Shown: positions 12,360 to 23,765 of the stretch, one piece after another
How positions within the stretch are numbered: position 1 is the first letter of the stretch
Layout: every line of letters begins with the position of its first letter
DNA from: Flammulina velutipes
Lineage: Eukaryota > Basidiomycota > Agaricomycetes > Agaricales > Physalacriaceae
DNA length: 64,000 nucleotides
NCBI GenBank assembly: GCA_011800155.1
Contig: CM022370.1
Coordinates: forward strand, 2,666,001-2,730,000
Reading direction: 5' to 3'
Position numbers and translations under genes: made by a program
The notes under the pieces: model-generated
Told to the model about the DNA's origin: nothing
The model's input: only the letters and a program-made list of their open reading frames with translations
The model's database searches: none

Positions 12360-15300
12360 ATGGCTGATTTCTTTCCATTGCCTGGCTTGGACGATGCAGT
12401 CGGTCTCCCGTCGATGTACTCTCTGAGTCCAGTCAATCTCGCTTTCTTTGTACCGCAGCTCCAGGACAAACCCCAGAATCCCATCATGGACACACTCAAG
12501 AGATACAGACCACCTGAAGAGATCATTCAAGAGGAAACAATCGCGTTGCCAACCCTTCCTCCTGCAGACGTTCCGCGTTCTATCTGGTTGGAAGCATTGC
12601 ATCGTGAAACTGGGCTACAGGTTCGTCCCCTCCTTCTACCCTACAGCGCAACTGAGTTCGACTAGAGTCAAGTGCTCTCCTGGGACAATCTACATCTCAA
12701 GCAACGTCAGCCCGCGACGCGTACAGCATTTCTCTCGGAACAGGATAGCCACGTCTTTTCATCCGCGCGACATCATCTACAACCTCGTCTGCATAATCCG
12801 AATATCGATATAGTACACATCACTCCCGATGTCTTGTGGAATAATCTCAAGAAGACCGTTTGCGGTACTGCCTCGCAGCTGCACTCATGGGATTCCGCGA
12901 CGGAGAGGTTCGTTCATATTGGGCTCAAGGATGGGCGAGAGGGAAGGTTTCTCGTAGACGGGAAAGACGAAGTAATAAGTTACAGGTTAGTCTTTCCCGC
13001 TTTCATCTTACGATAGCTAATTCATCTTTTCTAGCGTCTTGAAGCCCTTCATGAGGATTGGGAATCTTCTAAGAAGACTGGAAACCCTTCTTGTCACTTT
13101 GCGCGCTAGGTACTTCACAATGTCTTGCGTACAACATCTATTAACAGTGTGGTAGGAACGCCCGGGATGGACCAACAATACACGCTTTTGCGCATGCATT
13201 GTCCACCGTACTCACGTACTTGCGCGAATCCCTTGCTCGCAGCCCACTCCCTACGCAAGCTCCAAAGGATCTACTTTCAGCCAAACTCACTACGCACTAC
13301 GACTACTATGATGAAATATTGGTAGCACTATCCGCGCTTTGTGGTGTGGTAAGCAGACATATTTCATGTTGACGCCCTCTGACACGCGAATACACAGGGA
13401 GACGAAAGATCGCCCATGGAGTACGACATTCTGGAGTCTGAGCCGCAACCGTTACTATCTCGCATTTACGACCATCTACATTCCCATTTTGAGCGCCAGT
13501 CGCACAAGACTATACTAGCCCTCTTGGCCTACCTCCTCACCAGCACATCTCAGGAATATTTCCTCCAAATCTCTCACTTGGTGGGCTTTGGCGGGCTTCC
13601 AGCTATTGGTCCAAGCACAGAGCTAGTGGATGGCATCAAGCAGGAGAATCTTCTTGATAACATCGACTCGACGGACGAGGACGTCTTTCCAAATTTCGCA
13701 CCAGATGCTCTGATTGAAGCCTTGCCGGCTGCGAGAAAGTCTCTCATTCTCTTGCGAGCCGCGCAAGCGGACCATCCACTCTTGAAGACGCATACCACTG
13801 GGCAAGACGAGATTAAGTGGTTTTGGCGGGAAGAAGAGATTCTCGCGGAGCGTCCCGCACTACCTCCAAAAGTTGCTCCAGACTCCGTACGAGTAGAAGA
13901 CACGGAGGATCCTTTTGCCCAGTTTGGCATCTTCGACATGGAACCTGGAACACAGATTGGGCCGTCCTGTTTTGACCAAGAACATATCACTTCGTCGATA
14001 GGAAATCTGGAAACTTTCATTGACACTTTTCCATCGAAATTGCCATTAATAACACCCACACTCTCACATCTGACGTCCTTGGTCTTCAAACCCTTACTCC
14101 AGCACGCTGCGACGTTGTCCAGCGCCCTCCTGTCCTTGTTCATATCTTCTTCGACGCGCCTTGACCTCCAGACACATATGAAACTCCTGCAATCTTACCT
14201 ACTGCTGGGCTCGCCAGAGTTCAAGGCCCGCCTTAACCGAGCCCTCTTCTCTGACCACGAGGACACAGATTTCGACGAACAGACACGGAATCCAATGTCT
14301 ATTTACGCGCTACGGCATCGGTCCTCGCATGTACAACGCGCCGAGGACTCAGTCTGGGCTGTAGGATTGGCGCCGACGCTGCTGGATCGGGATACATGGC
14401 CGCCTGTTGGTGCCGATCTGAGCTTTTTCCTGCGCACGGTGATTGTGGATACCTTTAGAGCGGCGGTGGGGAATAAGATGGAGAGTGATGCGAAGCAGGG
14501 TGCGTTAGAGGATCTGGACAATAGACTGGGATTTGCAATTAGGGACTTGCCGGTGGGGAAGGGGAAGGATAGGTGGTTGAACCCGTTGTGTGAGTTGATT
14601 CATTTGCTGCTGGAGGCGTTAGAGACTGACGATGTTGATAGCGATTGAGTACGTCTTTACCCGCGTGATATGTTTTAGCTTATCGGTGACTGTAGGGCCC
14701 TTGACTTTCTGTACATGGAGTACAAGCCCCCACACCCTCTGGGAGTCCTGATCACTCCAGAGATAATGGCTAAATACCAAAGGATGTTCTCATTCCTTCT
14801 ACGGTTAACAAGAGGTATGCATAACGACACGTTTTCTCCAAAGTTTTACCGGCTAACGGATTGCACAGTGGAGAACGCCCTCGCCGCCGTCTTCCGAATG
14901 ACGCGCCCTTCCGACGCGCCTCTCTTTGACACATTCTCGTCTTCCCGGAAACTACTTTTCCACCTCCGCTTCATTTCGCAGTCCCTTGTATCATCGCTAT
15001 CGCAGTACACATTCGTCACTGCGATTGGAGGCAATTTTGATAGCTTCATGTCTCGCTTGTCGCTGGATGCGCCGACGTTGCTGTGGGACGGCCGGCCCTC
15101 TGGATTCTCGGACGTGTTCGAGTTGGCGCGTGCTCATAGTGAGCTGCTGGATGACGTGTTGAGCGCGTGTGCTATGCGGTCGACGCAGCGGGCCATTGGC
15201 GACATGCTGCGCGACGTGTTGGAGATCGTGCTGGAGTTTTGCATCTTTGTGGGCAGGCTCAAGCGCGGGCAGATGGAGGAATATGATGCTGCTCCGATGT

Positions 15301-15583
15301 TGGAAGAGCTGCATTCGAGGCTGAGGAGGAAGATGACTTCTTTGGTGAGATTTCTTTAAATTAAATGATGGGTTTTTTTTTTTGGCTGATTGGCGTGGTC
15401 TAGACGAAGATGATTAGATCGGTGGTGGAGAAGCATGCAGGAGCGGCTCCGATGTTTATTCCTCGTAGGGAGGGACAGCCGCATATCAAGAGGCCACCAG
15501 GCGGGGTGCAGGCCCTCTCCCACCTCTTACTTCAATGGGACGCGTCAAACTGGTGGGCGTCAAGTATTGGGAAGGATAGGTGA
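12360..15583 (+). CDS. Gamma-tubulin complex component (Spc97/Spc98 family, GCP5/6-like)
   Basis: Proposed exons are 12360..12620, 12666..12985, 13035..13109, 13156..13348, 13398..14617, 14696..14814, 14869..15344 and 15404..15583, giving 947 residues. GCP features are a GRIP1-like segment (SYSVLKPFMRIGNLLRRL) and a C-terminal GRIP2 part: ALDFLYMEYKPPHPLGVLIT, then KYQRMFSFLLRL, then LLFHLRFISQSLVSSLSQYT, the pattern that contacts gamma-tubulin in the ring complex. Length and divergence suggest a GCP5- or GCP6-type subunit rather than the core GCP2/GCP3 (inference). The join of exons 5 and 6 is uncertain: the frame reaches a TGA at 14,646-14,648 that abuts a GTACGT donor, so I used the earlier GTTAGA donor. 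The gene acts at the spindle pole body in microtubule nucleation. Confidence 0.82.
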
Positions 15584-16876
15584 CGTCTCCTGAAATGCCC
15601 ATGATTATGCGTCGACGTGTTCTAACACTGCATGGTCTGTTTGAACATCCCGCTGGTCTCTGCTTCTCGCTGGGTTTAGTGACCGACCTATGAAAGGTGG
15701 ATTGATGATGTCCGATTTCTCACTTACCCGGAGCATGTTTCCGGCAACCACGGTGAATCAAGGTTTGCTGTTCTTGTTGTGGAAAGGCGCTCGGAAGGCT
15801 TCAGGGATATTGGAGTGGGTTATCGACATGAGGAGGAGGAGGCTGAGCCCGCTGCAGGATTGGGGACGCCACATGTGGTATGTGGCACCGGTGAAGGTCT
15901 TTCGATTGCCTCCGTCGTCCGAGGAGTAGTAGGGTGGCATATCGAGGGTTGGTTGTATGGATAGAGCTTCTGACTCGATATGAGTAGGATACCGCGTAGA
16001 TATTTGTAACACTACGTGGGTTTGAAGGAAGCTTCTTGAGCGGAACGGTGAATACTTGGAAGTTTAAAAGAGGTCTATGACGGCGTGAATGTATTTGATG
16101 TCAAAAGAAGGGGCCGGATTATGGGAAGAGTAGTTGGGGTAGAGGGTATGTTGATTTGTGCGCCACACGGATTGGGAAGGGGGTAATATAGCTGTGCATG
16201 TGGTATACTGATCTGTTAGTTCCGGTAATTATGAACGTCCTTCGTAATGTGGTATTCCTGATGCAAATTCATTACAAAAATCCATGAGACTGGCGCAGAG
16301 AATTATGGCCCAGGTGGCGAGCAAAAAAGGCCAGGCCTGCTCTGCGCCACAGTTGACGGACACGATGTCTGGATCAAGTGACAGTTCATTCAAACACCGC
16401 CGCGTGAAAGATAAGAGGGCAGCTACGGAATTCATACAAGTGAGAGAAAATTGCCTGCTATAAGAGGTAGAGGCGAGCGCAGTGCACGGCAAGCATGTTC
16501 AGTGGTAATTTTCGCGGTACAACGAGCGATACAGCTGGAAATGGTGTTTCTTGATTCGGTTGGCGTGAGAGGGGAAAAGTATAATGGACAGTGCGGAGGT
16601 AAATATTTTTTGATTTTGAGTGGAAAGCGAGTGCGGCGCAGTGGGTTGAGAACATAGAGATTATATGGATAGGGAAATGGTGGACGTGGTGGACTGGACT
16701 GACTGAAAAGAGAGGAAAGGGTGAAGTTATTGGAACGCGATATCCAAGGAGTCCGAGGAAGGATTGACAGGCACGTGATGGAGAAGGATGATAACCCCTT
16801 TGGAGTGATTGTTGTGTGACCGAGAAATGTTAAAAGGACGGGAAACAGCTGTCATGCCCCAACAAACCCTGCCAAA
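15584..16876. other. Intergenic region of 1.3 kb, no gene supported
   Basis: This lies between the gamma-tubulin complex gene and the aminotransferase gene. Short frames on both strands (for example minus 16012..15758 and minus 16492..16229) show no domain, and no splice pattern joins them convincingly. A small unrecognised gene cannot be excluded. Confidence 0.4.
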
Positions 16877-18562
16877 ATGGTGCACCACTCATGGTCGATG
16901 GACTATCGCGCTGGCTTCTACGACAGCACACATCCGCCGCCAGAATTCGGCCATGCAATGCTCAAATACTTTTCACTCGAGCCCGGCTACGTCAACCTCA
17001 ACAACGGTGAGCAAGCTCGTACTTATCGTCTGCAGCGCTTACTGACAACGACTTCCAGGCTCGTTTGGCACGGTGCCGCGTCCAGTGACCAGGTTCTGCA
17101 ACGAGCTCACCAACAAGGTAGAGGCAAATCCAGATCGCTACCATCGCTTCAGCTTCAAACCGCTGCTTGCCGACTCGCGTGAACGCGTAGCCCAGCTCGT
17201 CGGCGCGCACACCGACGAATGCGTATTCGTGTCCAACGCCACCGCAGCTATCAACACGATAATGCGCAACCTGGAATGGAACGCCGAGGACATCATTATC
17301 CAGAGTCCGTACCCGTTCCCGTTCGCTTTCCTGACTCAAACTCACCTCCTGGGACAGCAACGACAACCTGGCGTTCCACCAGCCGCGTAATGCACTATAT
17401 TGCAGACACGCGCCCATACCCCATGCTCTCCACCTTCAAGCTTACTTTTCCAACAACGCACAAGGCAATCCTCGAAGCCTTCCACGCACATATCAAGGGC
17501 CTCAAAAACAACATGCTCACCGTCTCGGAAAACGGCCGACAAGTCAGAAAAGGCAAGATAGTCGCCGTCATCGACGCCATTGTCGCCAACCCCGCGTCGT
17601 ACATGCCCTGGAAAGACATGGTCGCAATTTGCCGAGAAGAAGGCGTCGTGTCCCTCGTCGACGGTGCCCATTGCCTCGGCCAGGAAGTCGGTATCAACCT
17701 TTCCGAAATCCGACCCGACTTTTGGATATCCAATTGCCACAAGTGGCTGTACTCCCGCAGAGGTTCTGCGGTGCTCTATGTACCCTTCCGGTCCGTCCAT
17801 ATACTTTCCCACTCAATCCTATCTGACACACCCCATAGCAATCAGCACCTGATTCGTTCTTCTGTCCCCACCTCCACACATTATGTCTCTCCGCGGGACG
17901 GCCTCGGAGGTCCCAAAGCGCCCAACTTTGTCATGCAGCACGAATGTACGTCTGCCCTTCTCCCTTCTCAAACTACAACATTAATTCTAATTCCCCAGGG
18001 CCCGGCGCGATCGACTTTTCGTCCTACCTCTGCATTCCCACGTCTCTCGAGTTCCGCGCCTGGCTCGGCGGCGAAGAAGTCATCAATACCTACTGTCGCA
18101 ATCTTTCCATCAAAGGCAGCAAACGCCTCGCAGCTATGCTGGGAACGAACGTTATGGATGAGACACCTGACTCGCAGCTTACGCTCAACATGGTTAGTGC
18201 AGCTCGTTCCCAGGTCCATCTGTCAACCACTCACCGGCCAACAGAGTAACGTCAAGCTCCCTCTGCCGGCGAATGTGTCAAATGATAAGAAGACAGAAGT
18301 CAATGACTTTCTCGAGCTGAGCTTGTTAAGAGAGTACAACGTCTTTGCCGTCACCTTTTACCACAATAACGCCTGGTGGGTCAGATGCAGTTCCCAGGTG
18401 TTCAATGATGTACGTTTCCTTCCCTCTTACGTGCCCTCAACTCGTCCTCACCTTTTGTAGATTTCGGACTTTGAAAAGCTCGGCACCGCTCTTATCGCCC
18501 TCTGTCGGGAGGTCAAGATGTCGGTTCTCAATAGCCACGGCGAGGACGCCACACACGCGTAA
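16877..18562 (+). CDS. PLP-dependent class V aminotransferase-fold enzyme (isopenicillin N epimerase/cysteine desulfurase-like)
   Basis: Seven exons (16877..17006, 17059..17304, 17358..17790, 17839..17945, 17999..18192, 18245..18409, 18461..18562) give 458 residues. Fold type I class V features are: NLNNGSFGTVPRPV at the N-terminus; a segment TDECVFVSNATAAINTIMRN that binds the cofactor phosphate; VSLVDGAHCLGQEVG with the Asp that pairs with the pyridine nitrogen and the following His; and FWISNCHKWLYSRRGSAVLY with the Schiff-base lysine. Many fungi carry such enzymes annotated as isopenicillin N epimerase-like or selenocysteine lyase-like, with real substrates mostly unknown. No secondary-metabolite cluster is seen around it. 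Reaction class is likely; substrate is unknown. Confidence 0.82.
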
Positions 18563-18739
18563 CATGTACGGACTCCATCTAACTTATTTCACTGTTGTAT
18601 GTGTAACATCTCTCTTGTAAACGTACACCACACGCCTAGTCAAATAAAAACATGATTATAACTTGTAAGCAGTAAGGCTAAAGATCGGCTGGCTTGGTTA
18701 ACGATGTAATAAGTAATGAAATCTCAACCAACAACTGTA

Positions 18740-21700
18740 TCACATATCTCCATCAATAGCATCCATAACATACAAAACCTGTTGAGGTCGGACAAACAGT
18801 CCACGGCTCTCATGCCCAACATCGCTCTCGCTTCCACTAGGACTCGCGCTGCGCATGCGCATCCTCTTCCTCCCACCAGAGATCCCATCCGTCGCACTCC
18901 TCTTCGTACCCTTGGTAATCCAGCTCCGCCCCCCTCCCCCGCCAAAGTCATCCCACGAATCCGCCGGCCCACGTATGTCAAAGTATCGCACCCCGCCCCA
19001 CGTCCCGTCATTCCAATCTCCCACATCATTCCCCATAGAATTCCCGGGAACCTCAACGCCCACCCAAGGGCCCAGTTCACCCTCCACCTCGCCAATGTAC
19101 CGCGCATATGCCTTGAAGCGCTTCCTCCTCGAAGAGATGATGCACGGAATCCCAATCTCCAGCGTCGCCCCCCTGCTGTCGGGTGGCGTAGGTAGCTCAC
19201 CATCCATGACCAATGACTTGGGGTTCGAGTTGGCGGACGTCGTAATGGTGTCGGAAGACCCTTTTCGCTTCAGAGTAGCTGCACTGCTCGTCGACGCCAC
19301 ACTGTCCGACTTTTTGTGGTCCGCGAGTGCTTGTGTTCGCGTAGATTTTGGCACGGAAGGTACAGGTACGGGCGTCGTCGTGGGTTTCTTCTTGGGTGGG
19401 GACGTGACAGCCTTGGGAACTGGAGGTTTCTTCGCTGGGGACGCCGTACTCCTCGCGGATACATTGCTACGGACGCTGGGGGCTATTGACGCAGGCTTCT
19501 TTACCGGCGTCGTTCGGCTAGTCGTTGCGTTCGCACGTACGCTGTTCATCGTGTTCGTAGATACATTCGAGGCAGTGGAGCTCTTTCGACTCCGACTATT
19601 CGCAGTCGCAGTCTTGTAAACGGAAGAACTCGACTCCGTGGTGGCAGTCGATATCCTAGAGCTCGGCCGCGAAACAGTAGGGACGGGTGGTTTAAGGTTC
19701 CTGCGCACTGTGGATGTCGAGGCCACACTAATGGACGACTTGGGCCGCGGCACAGAGATTGCGAGCGAGCTGGCCACACTGCGACGAGAAGCCATTGAGG
19801 CGGTGGAGATTGGACGCGAGGGCCCGACTATCTTCTTGGGAAGAGGTCGACGGGGTGTCGTGCGCTCTTCTAGAGCGGGCTCTTCCTGTGCGGGGACTGC
19901 TAGCGGCGGGGGAGCAGCTGGAGGCGGCGACGCGGGTAACTCTGAGGAATCCATTGATTCGTCTTCAGCTACCGACTCCTCTGGGACTGGCTCGCGGATG
20001 CTGGGTGTAGGTGTTCGTCGTCCAATGGTACTGCCAGACGGCGTTAGTTTGGAGTCTGGTCTTGGATCGACAGACTTTTTGCTGCGAACGGGAGAAGTTG
20101 AATTTGTTGCGACCGATATCCTCGAGGCTGTAGTGCGGACACTCCGGATGGAAGATGCGGACGAGGCGGTACCTTTGGGAGCATTCCTATTCAGGACACT
20201 AACGCGCATCGATTGCACTTCTGTCATCGACTCGCTGTCCTTGGTAGAAGGTGGTGCACGAGGCACTTTACTCGCCACGGGTTTGAGGAGGTCCTCCAGA
20301 GGTACGTCAATGTCTAGATTCAGCATTAGATAGGATGAACACGGGCAAAAAGTGGGTACTGACAGTCACTGATCTCCTTGACAGCCCATCCCTCGATTTC
20401 ATCGAACCCACCCTCTTGGCGGACTCCCAACCAACGCTTCTTCAGAACATTGAGAAGTTCAACCCGAGTTTGTTCGACTTGGACACGGACGTGTGATGTT
20501 GGAGAAAGCATGGCCTGATTGGAATCGGAGACATTAGGGCGTAGGAGGATGGAAGACACCAGACTTTGATATACGAGGCCGGCTGTTTTATCGGTGAGGC
20601 CACGCTTGAGCGACGCCATGACCCACTCGACCCGTTCACCGTCCTCGAATCGCACACCGTCGGATTCCATAACCTCTATCCAGTCGGGCTGAGTAAAGCA
20701 TGCCTCCGAGTTTGTAGCGAGAACAGCGTCGATATTCTTCCGGCCGGCAATGATAAACTCTCGTACAGAATCCGCCCACGCATCAATGACGTTTGTTAGC
20801 TTGTTCAAGGCATGTTCCGCAGCGTAGAGGAGTGCGAAGATGTTCATAGGCGTCGTTCGCTTGCCAACGCCCTTTAGAAGGTTCTCCTTGATCTTCTGTG
20901 GAAGATCACTGAACTCGCGAGTGCACCAGCCTTCGCCGAATAAGCCTACAAGGGCTCTTCGCGCACCGCGATCCAGGTGAGCGTTTTTGACGTCGTCGGC
21001 CAGTGCGAATTCGAGAACACGGGGGGCTCGGCGAGCACACTGGCGGCATCGACATCCTCCGGTGCCCCATTTGCTGCCCGTGAGCCGTTCGTACTCTGAG
21101 AATTCGAGGAACGCGTGGAAAAGGCCGTGCATCATCTCCTGCACGATACGGGCTTGGACTTCGTCATAGAGAGATTGAAGGGAGAGATAAGTGGCTGAGC
21201 GCATTATGTGAAAGGCGGTATCGAGATCGTAGGATCTATGGGAGAAGACTAGGGTGCCGGTATAAATGAATCCGAGGGTGAAATGCAGGGATGCTGGAGT
21301 GAAAGGTGGAGAAGGGAGGGAAAGAGTGAGTGGTTCATTAGGCGGATGAGCTTTGGTATTTGGCCAGGCAATGAGAGCAGTGTGGAAGTAGGAGCAGCGC
21401 GAGACGAGAATAAAACGATGCGACGAGAAGATTGCGGTGGTATGTTCTGGGTTGGATGAAGAGAATGCGCCAGATAGTTCGATGCGCACGTCCGAATAGA
21501 GCCTGGATCTCCACATAAACACCAGGTCCTTCCTGAGCTTGTCTATGCGAAGCTCCTCGGCGTCTCCCTCGAGACGGGTTTCCGACGAGTCAAAGAGAAA
21601 TTCGAAAGCTTCTCCAAATCCTTGCCCGGTATAGAGATACTCTAGTTCGTTCGAGAAGAGAGCGGGGTTTATGGAAACCTGGAGGCGGAGAGGGTTACCT

Positions 21701-22144
21701 GCCATCGTGGACGGTGCAGGGGACGAGATACGCATTGGCGAGGATGAACGCGAATCTGGGTCGTGAAGATGGGGGACATCGAGCCCGAGAGAAAGGGAAA
21801 GAGCTGAAGTTGTGGGAAATGTCCCAGTGGGAGACGAAGAATAGCCCAAAGGCGAAGGAGCGGGATTTGGTCTGAAGCTGAAATAACGACTCTGGAAGCT
21901 CGGCGGTGCTCTGGCGTACACAATGGCTGCCAATAGGCGTAAAAGACTGGGTTTGTGCGCTGTGATATTGCTCACCTTTGTGTCCCCAGACGTCCTCGAC
22001 GTTCTCATCAATGCCAACCTCCCAGACGACATCCGGAAAACGGTCTTTGGCATGGTGAAAGAGCGATTCCAAATCGACCTGCCATGTCGTCGTCGAATTC
22101 TTGGTGGCTTCTTGCAAGCCTGGAGGCGACACCACCAGCGCCAT
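18740..22144 (-). CDS. Double BTB/POZ protein with C-terminal split CAP-Gly domain
   Basis: Three exons (22144..21976, 21926..20364, 20313..18740) join in frame to 1,101 residues. Intron 1 begins GTGAGC; intron 2 (20363..20314) fuses what look like two separate frames. Residues ~15-170 look like a BTB domain with a Ser/Pro insert (VWGHKAIVYARAPPSFQSRY ... FSNELEYLYTGQGF). Residues ~195-320 are a second BTB (LYSDVRIELSG, then FSSHRFILVSRCSYFHTALI, then GFIYTGTL). Residues ~590-955 are Ser/Thr/Pro-rich and basic. Residues ~962-1093 form a CAP-Gly-like domain (LGPWVGVEVPG, then WNDGTWGGVRYFD), with a low-complexity insert of about 55 residues before the closing strand GLFVRPQQV. BTB proteins often serve as Cul3 adaptors and CAP-Gly binds EEY/F tails of tubulin and EB1, so a microtubule role is inferred. 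It starts 110 bp from the divergent ArfGAP. Confidence 0.8.
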
Positions 22145-22254
22145 CCAGCAAGACGGAAATGTAAGTAGCAAGAGGATAAGAACAAAGTCCACTCACCACG
22201 AGGCTATATCTCTAGGGTTAGGGTCTCTGCTCTCTCTTCCGTACCACCACCATT

Positions 22255-23515
22255 ATGTCCAGACAAGACAAGGCGACTACAGAGCGCTTTACGCGTACCC
22301 TAAGGGAGCTCGTAAAGAGACCAGAAAACAAGCTCTGTGCAGACTGCAAACGCAATGGTCAGCCGTTCCTTCCAATAGTCCTGACATCCACTAATCGATT
22401 CACAGACCCGCGTTGGGCGTCGTGGAACCTGTATGAACATTCATTCTCTACCTGACTCTCTCTTACATGTCTATTCAGCGGCGTCTTTCTCTGTATCAGG
22501 TGTTCAGGTATACATCGCGGTATGGGCACACACATCAGTCGTGTCAAGAGCGTGGATCTCGACACATGGACCCCCGAACAAATGGAAAGCATACAAAAAT
22601 GGGGAAATGGACTTGCAAATCTGTACTGGGAGGCCCACCTAAAGAAGGGTCACGTTCCTCCTGAGCAGTACGTGTAACAGCGCTCAAAACGATCTCCCTT
22701 CTCACCCCAATTTCAGCAAAATGGAGTCATTCATTCGCTCAAAATATGAGTCTAAGCGATGGGCAATGGAAGGCCCCCCACCCAGCGATCCATCCGTGTT
22801 GGAGGGGGCTACTGCCTCGACACCAGCGCCCGTGTCAGATCTTGTATCTGCAGCGCCGCCCACCGTTGCCACGAGTTCATCTTCAAGTCACAGGCCTGTT
22901 TCTAACCAGCCTCAGCCTCGACATGCCCTTCTCTCGACTTCGTCCAGTTTCAAGTCCCCCACTGCCGTGGCTACACAGCCCGCTCCTGCTCCCGTTCCTG
23001 CTGCTACAAAGCCATCGGATGATCTCTTCTCATTAGATTTCCACGCTCCCACCACATCTTCACCTCCGCCTCAAACACAAGAGCAGAAGAAAGATGTCAA
23101 GCAGGACATTCTCTCCTTATTTTCGACCGCGCCAGCTCAGCCTCAGGCCCCTGCTGCGTCACCGTGGGGCCAGCCTCAAGCTGCTCAACAGCAGCAGCAG
23201 CCGACGAGCATGTTGGGCTCGTCTGGTGCGGGTTTGTGGGGAGCTTCATCTGGCTGGACGCCCGCTGCTCCGGCCGTTTCTTCTAATAACCTATGGGGCG
23301 GTAGTGCGGCGCCTGCGCCTCCAAATAATCTGTTTGGGTCTTCACCGCCCCCAGCCCAGCAACCCAACTTGTTTGGCAATTCTGCTGATATCTGGGGCTC
23401 GTCTTCGAATAAGGCGGCCGATCCATTTGGTTCCTTCGCGTCAAACAGCTCGAGCAGCACTGCCAAGCCAGTGAAAGATGATGTCTTTGGCGATATTTGG
23501 GGAGGATTCAAGTAG
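22255..23515 (+). CDS. Arf GTPase-activating protein, SMAP/Age2 type
   Basis: Four exons (22255..22357, 22406..22430, 22479..22667, 22717..23515) give 371 residues. The ArfGAP zinc finger is complete: C-x2-C (NKLCADCKRNG), sixteen residues, then C-x2-C (VFLCIRCSGIHRGMGTHIS). The catalytic arginine is the one in IHRGMG. It continues RVKSVDLDTWTPEQMESIQK, a stretch shared with SMAP1/2 and yeast Age2, and ends with ESFIRSKYESKRWA. The rest is Pro/Ala/Gln-rich with repeated LWG and NLFG-like motifs (LWGASSGW, NNLWGGS, NNLFGSS, NLFGNS, DIWGSS) that could bind clathrin or adaptors (inference). It stimulates GTP hydrolysis on Arf in post-Golgi or endocytic traffic. Confidence 0.9.
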
Positions 23516-23765
23516 ATTATCGTTCGAACCTGTCTACTCATTAGCTTAGTATCCTTGGCGTGCAATGTCTGTAACGTACATAGTGTAGCTGTAACGATTG
23601 GCCTGCGCAATGTGCCATAGTTCTGAGCACGTGAAAGCGTAGTCGGGAAAGCTGTGCAACATGGGTTTACATAAATGCAATGACATGTGCGCGAATATGT
23701 CCCGGATTAATCTTTGACAGTTACCACGATTTCTTTGGTCATTCAACTTGCTCGGCGACCTTTTC

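Noticed and set aside
15690..16492. Short frames on both strands between the gamma-tubulin complex gene and the aminotransferase gene
   Set aside because: No recognisable domain and no consistent exon joining; could be UTR or intergenic.
18740..20326. Treating the CAP-Gly frame as a separate gene starting MLNLDIDVPLEDL
   Set aside because: A clean GT..AG intron joins it in phase to the upstream BTB frame, and its own ATG lies within that intron.
18716..20333. Long plus-strand frames (159, 254 and 231 codons) opposite the BTB/CAP-Gly gene
   Set aside because: They are antisense shadows of a low-complexity Ser/Pro/Arg-rich exon, with no motifs and with the domain-bearing frame on the minus strand.
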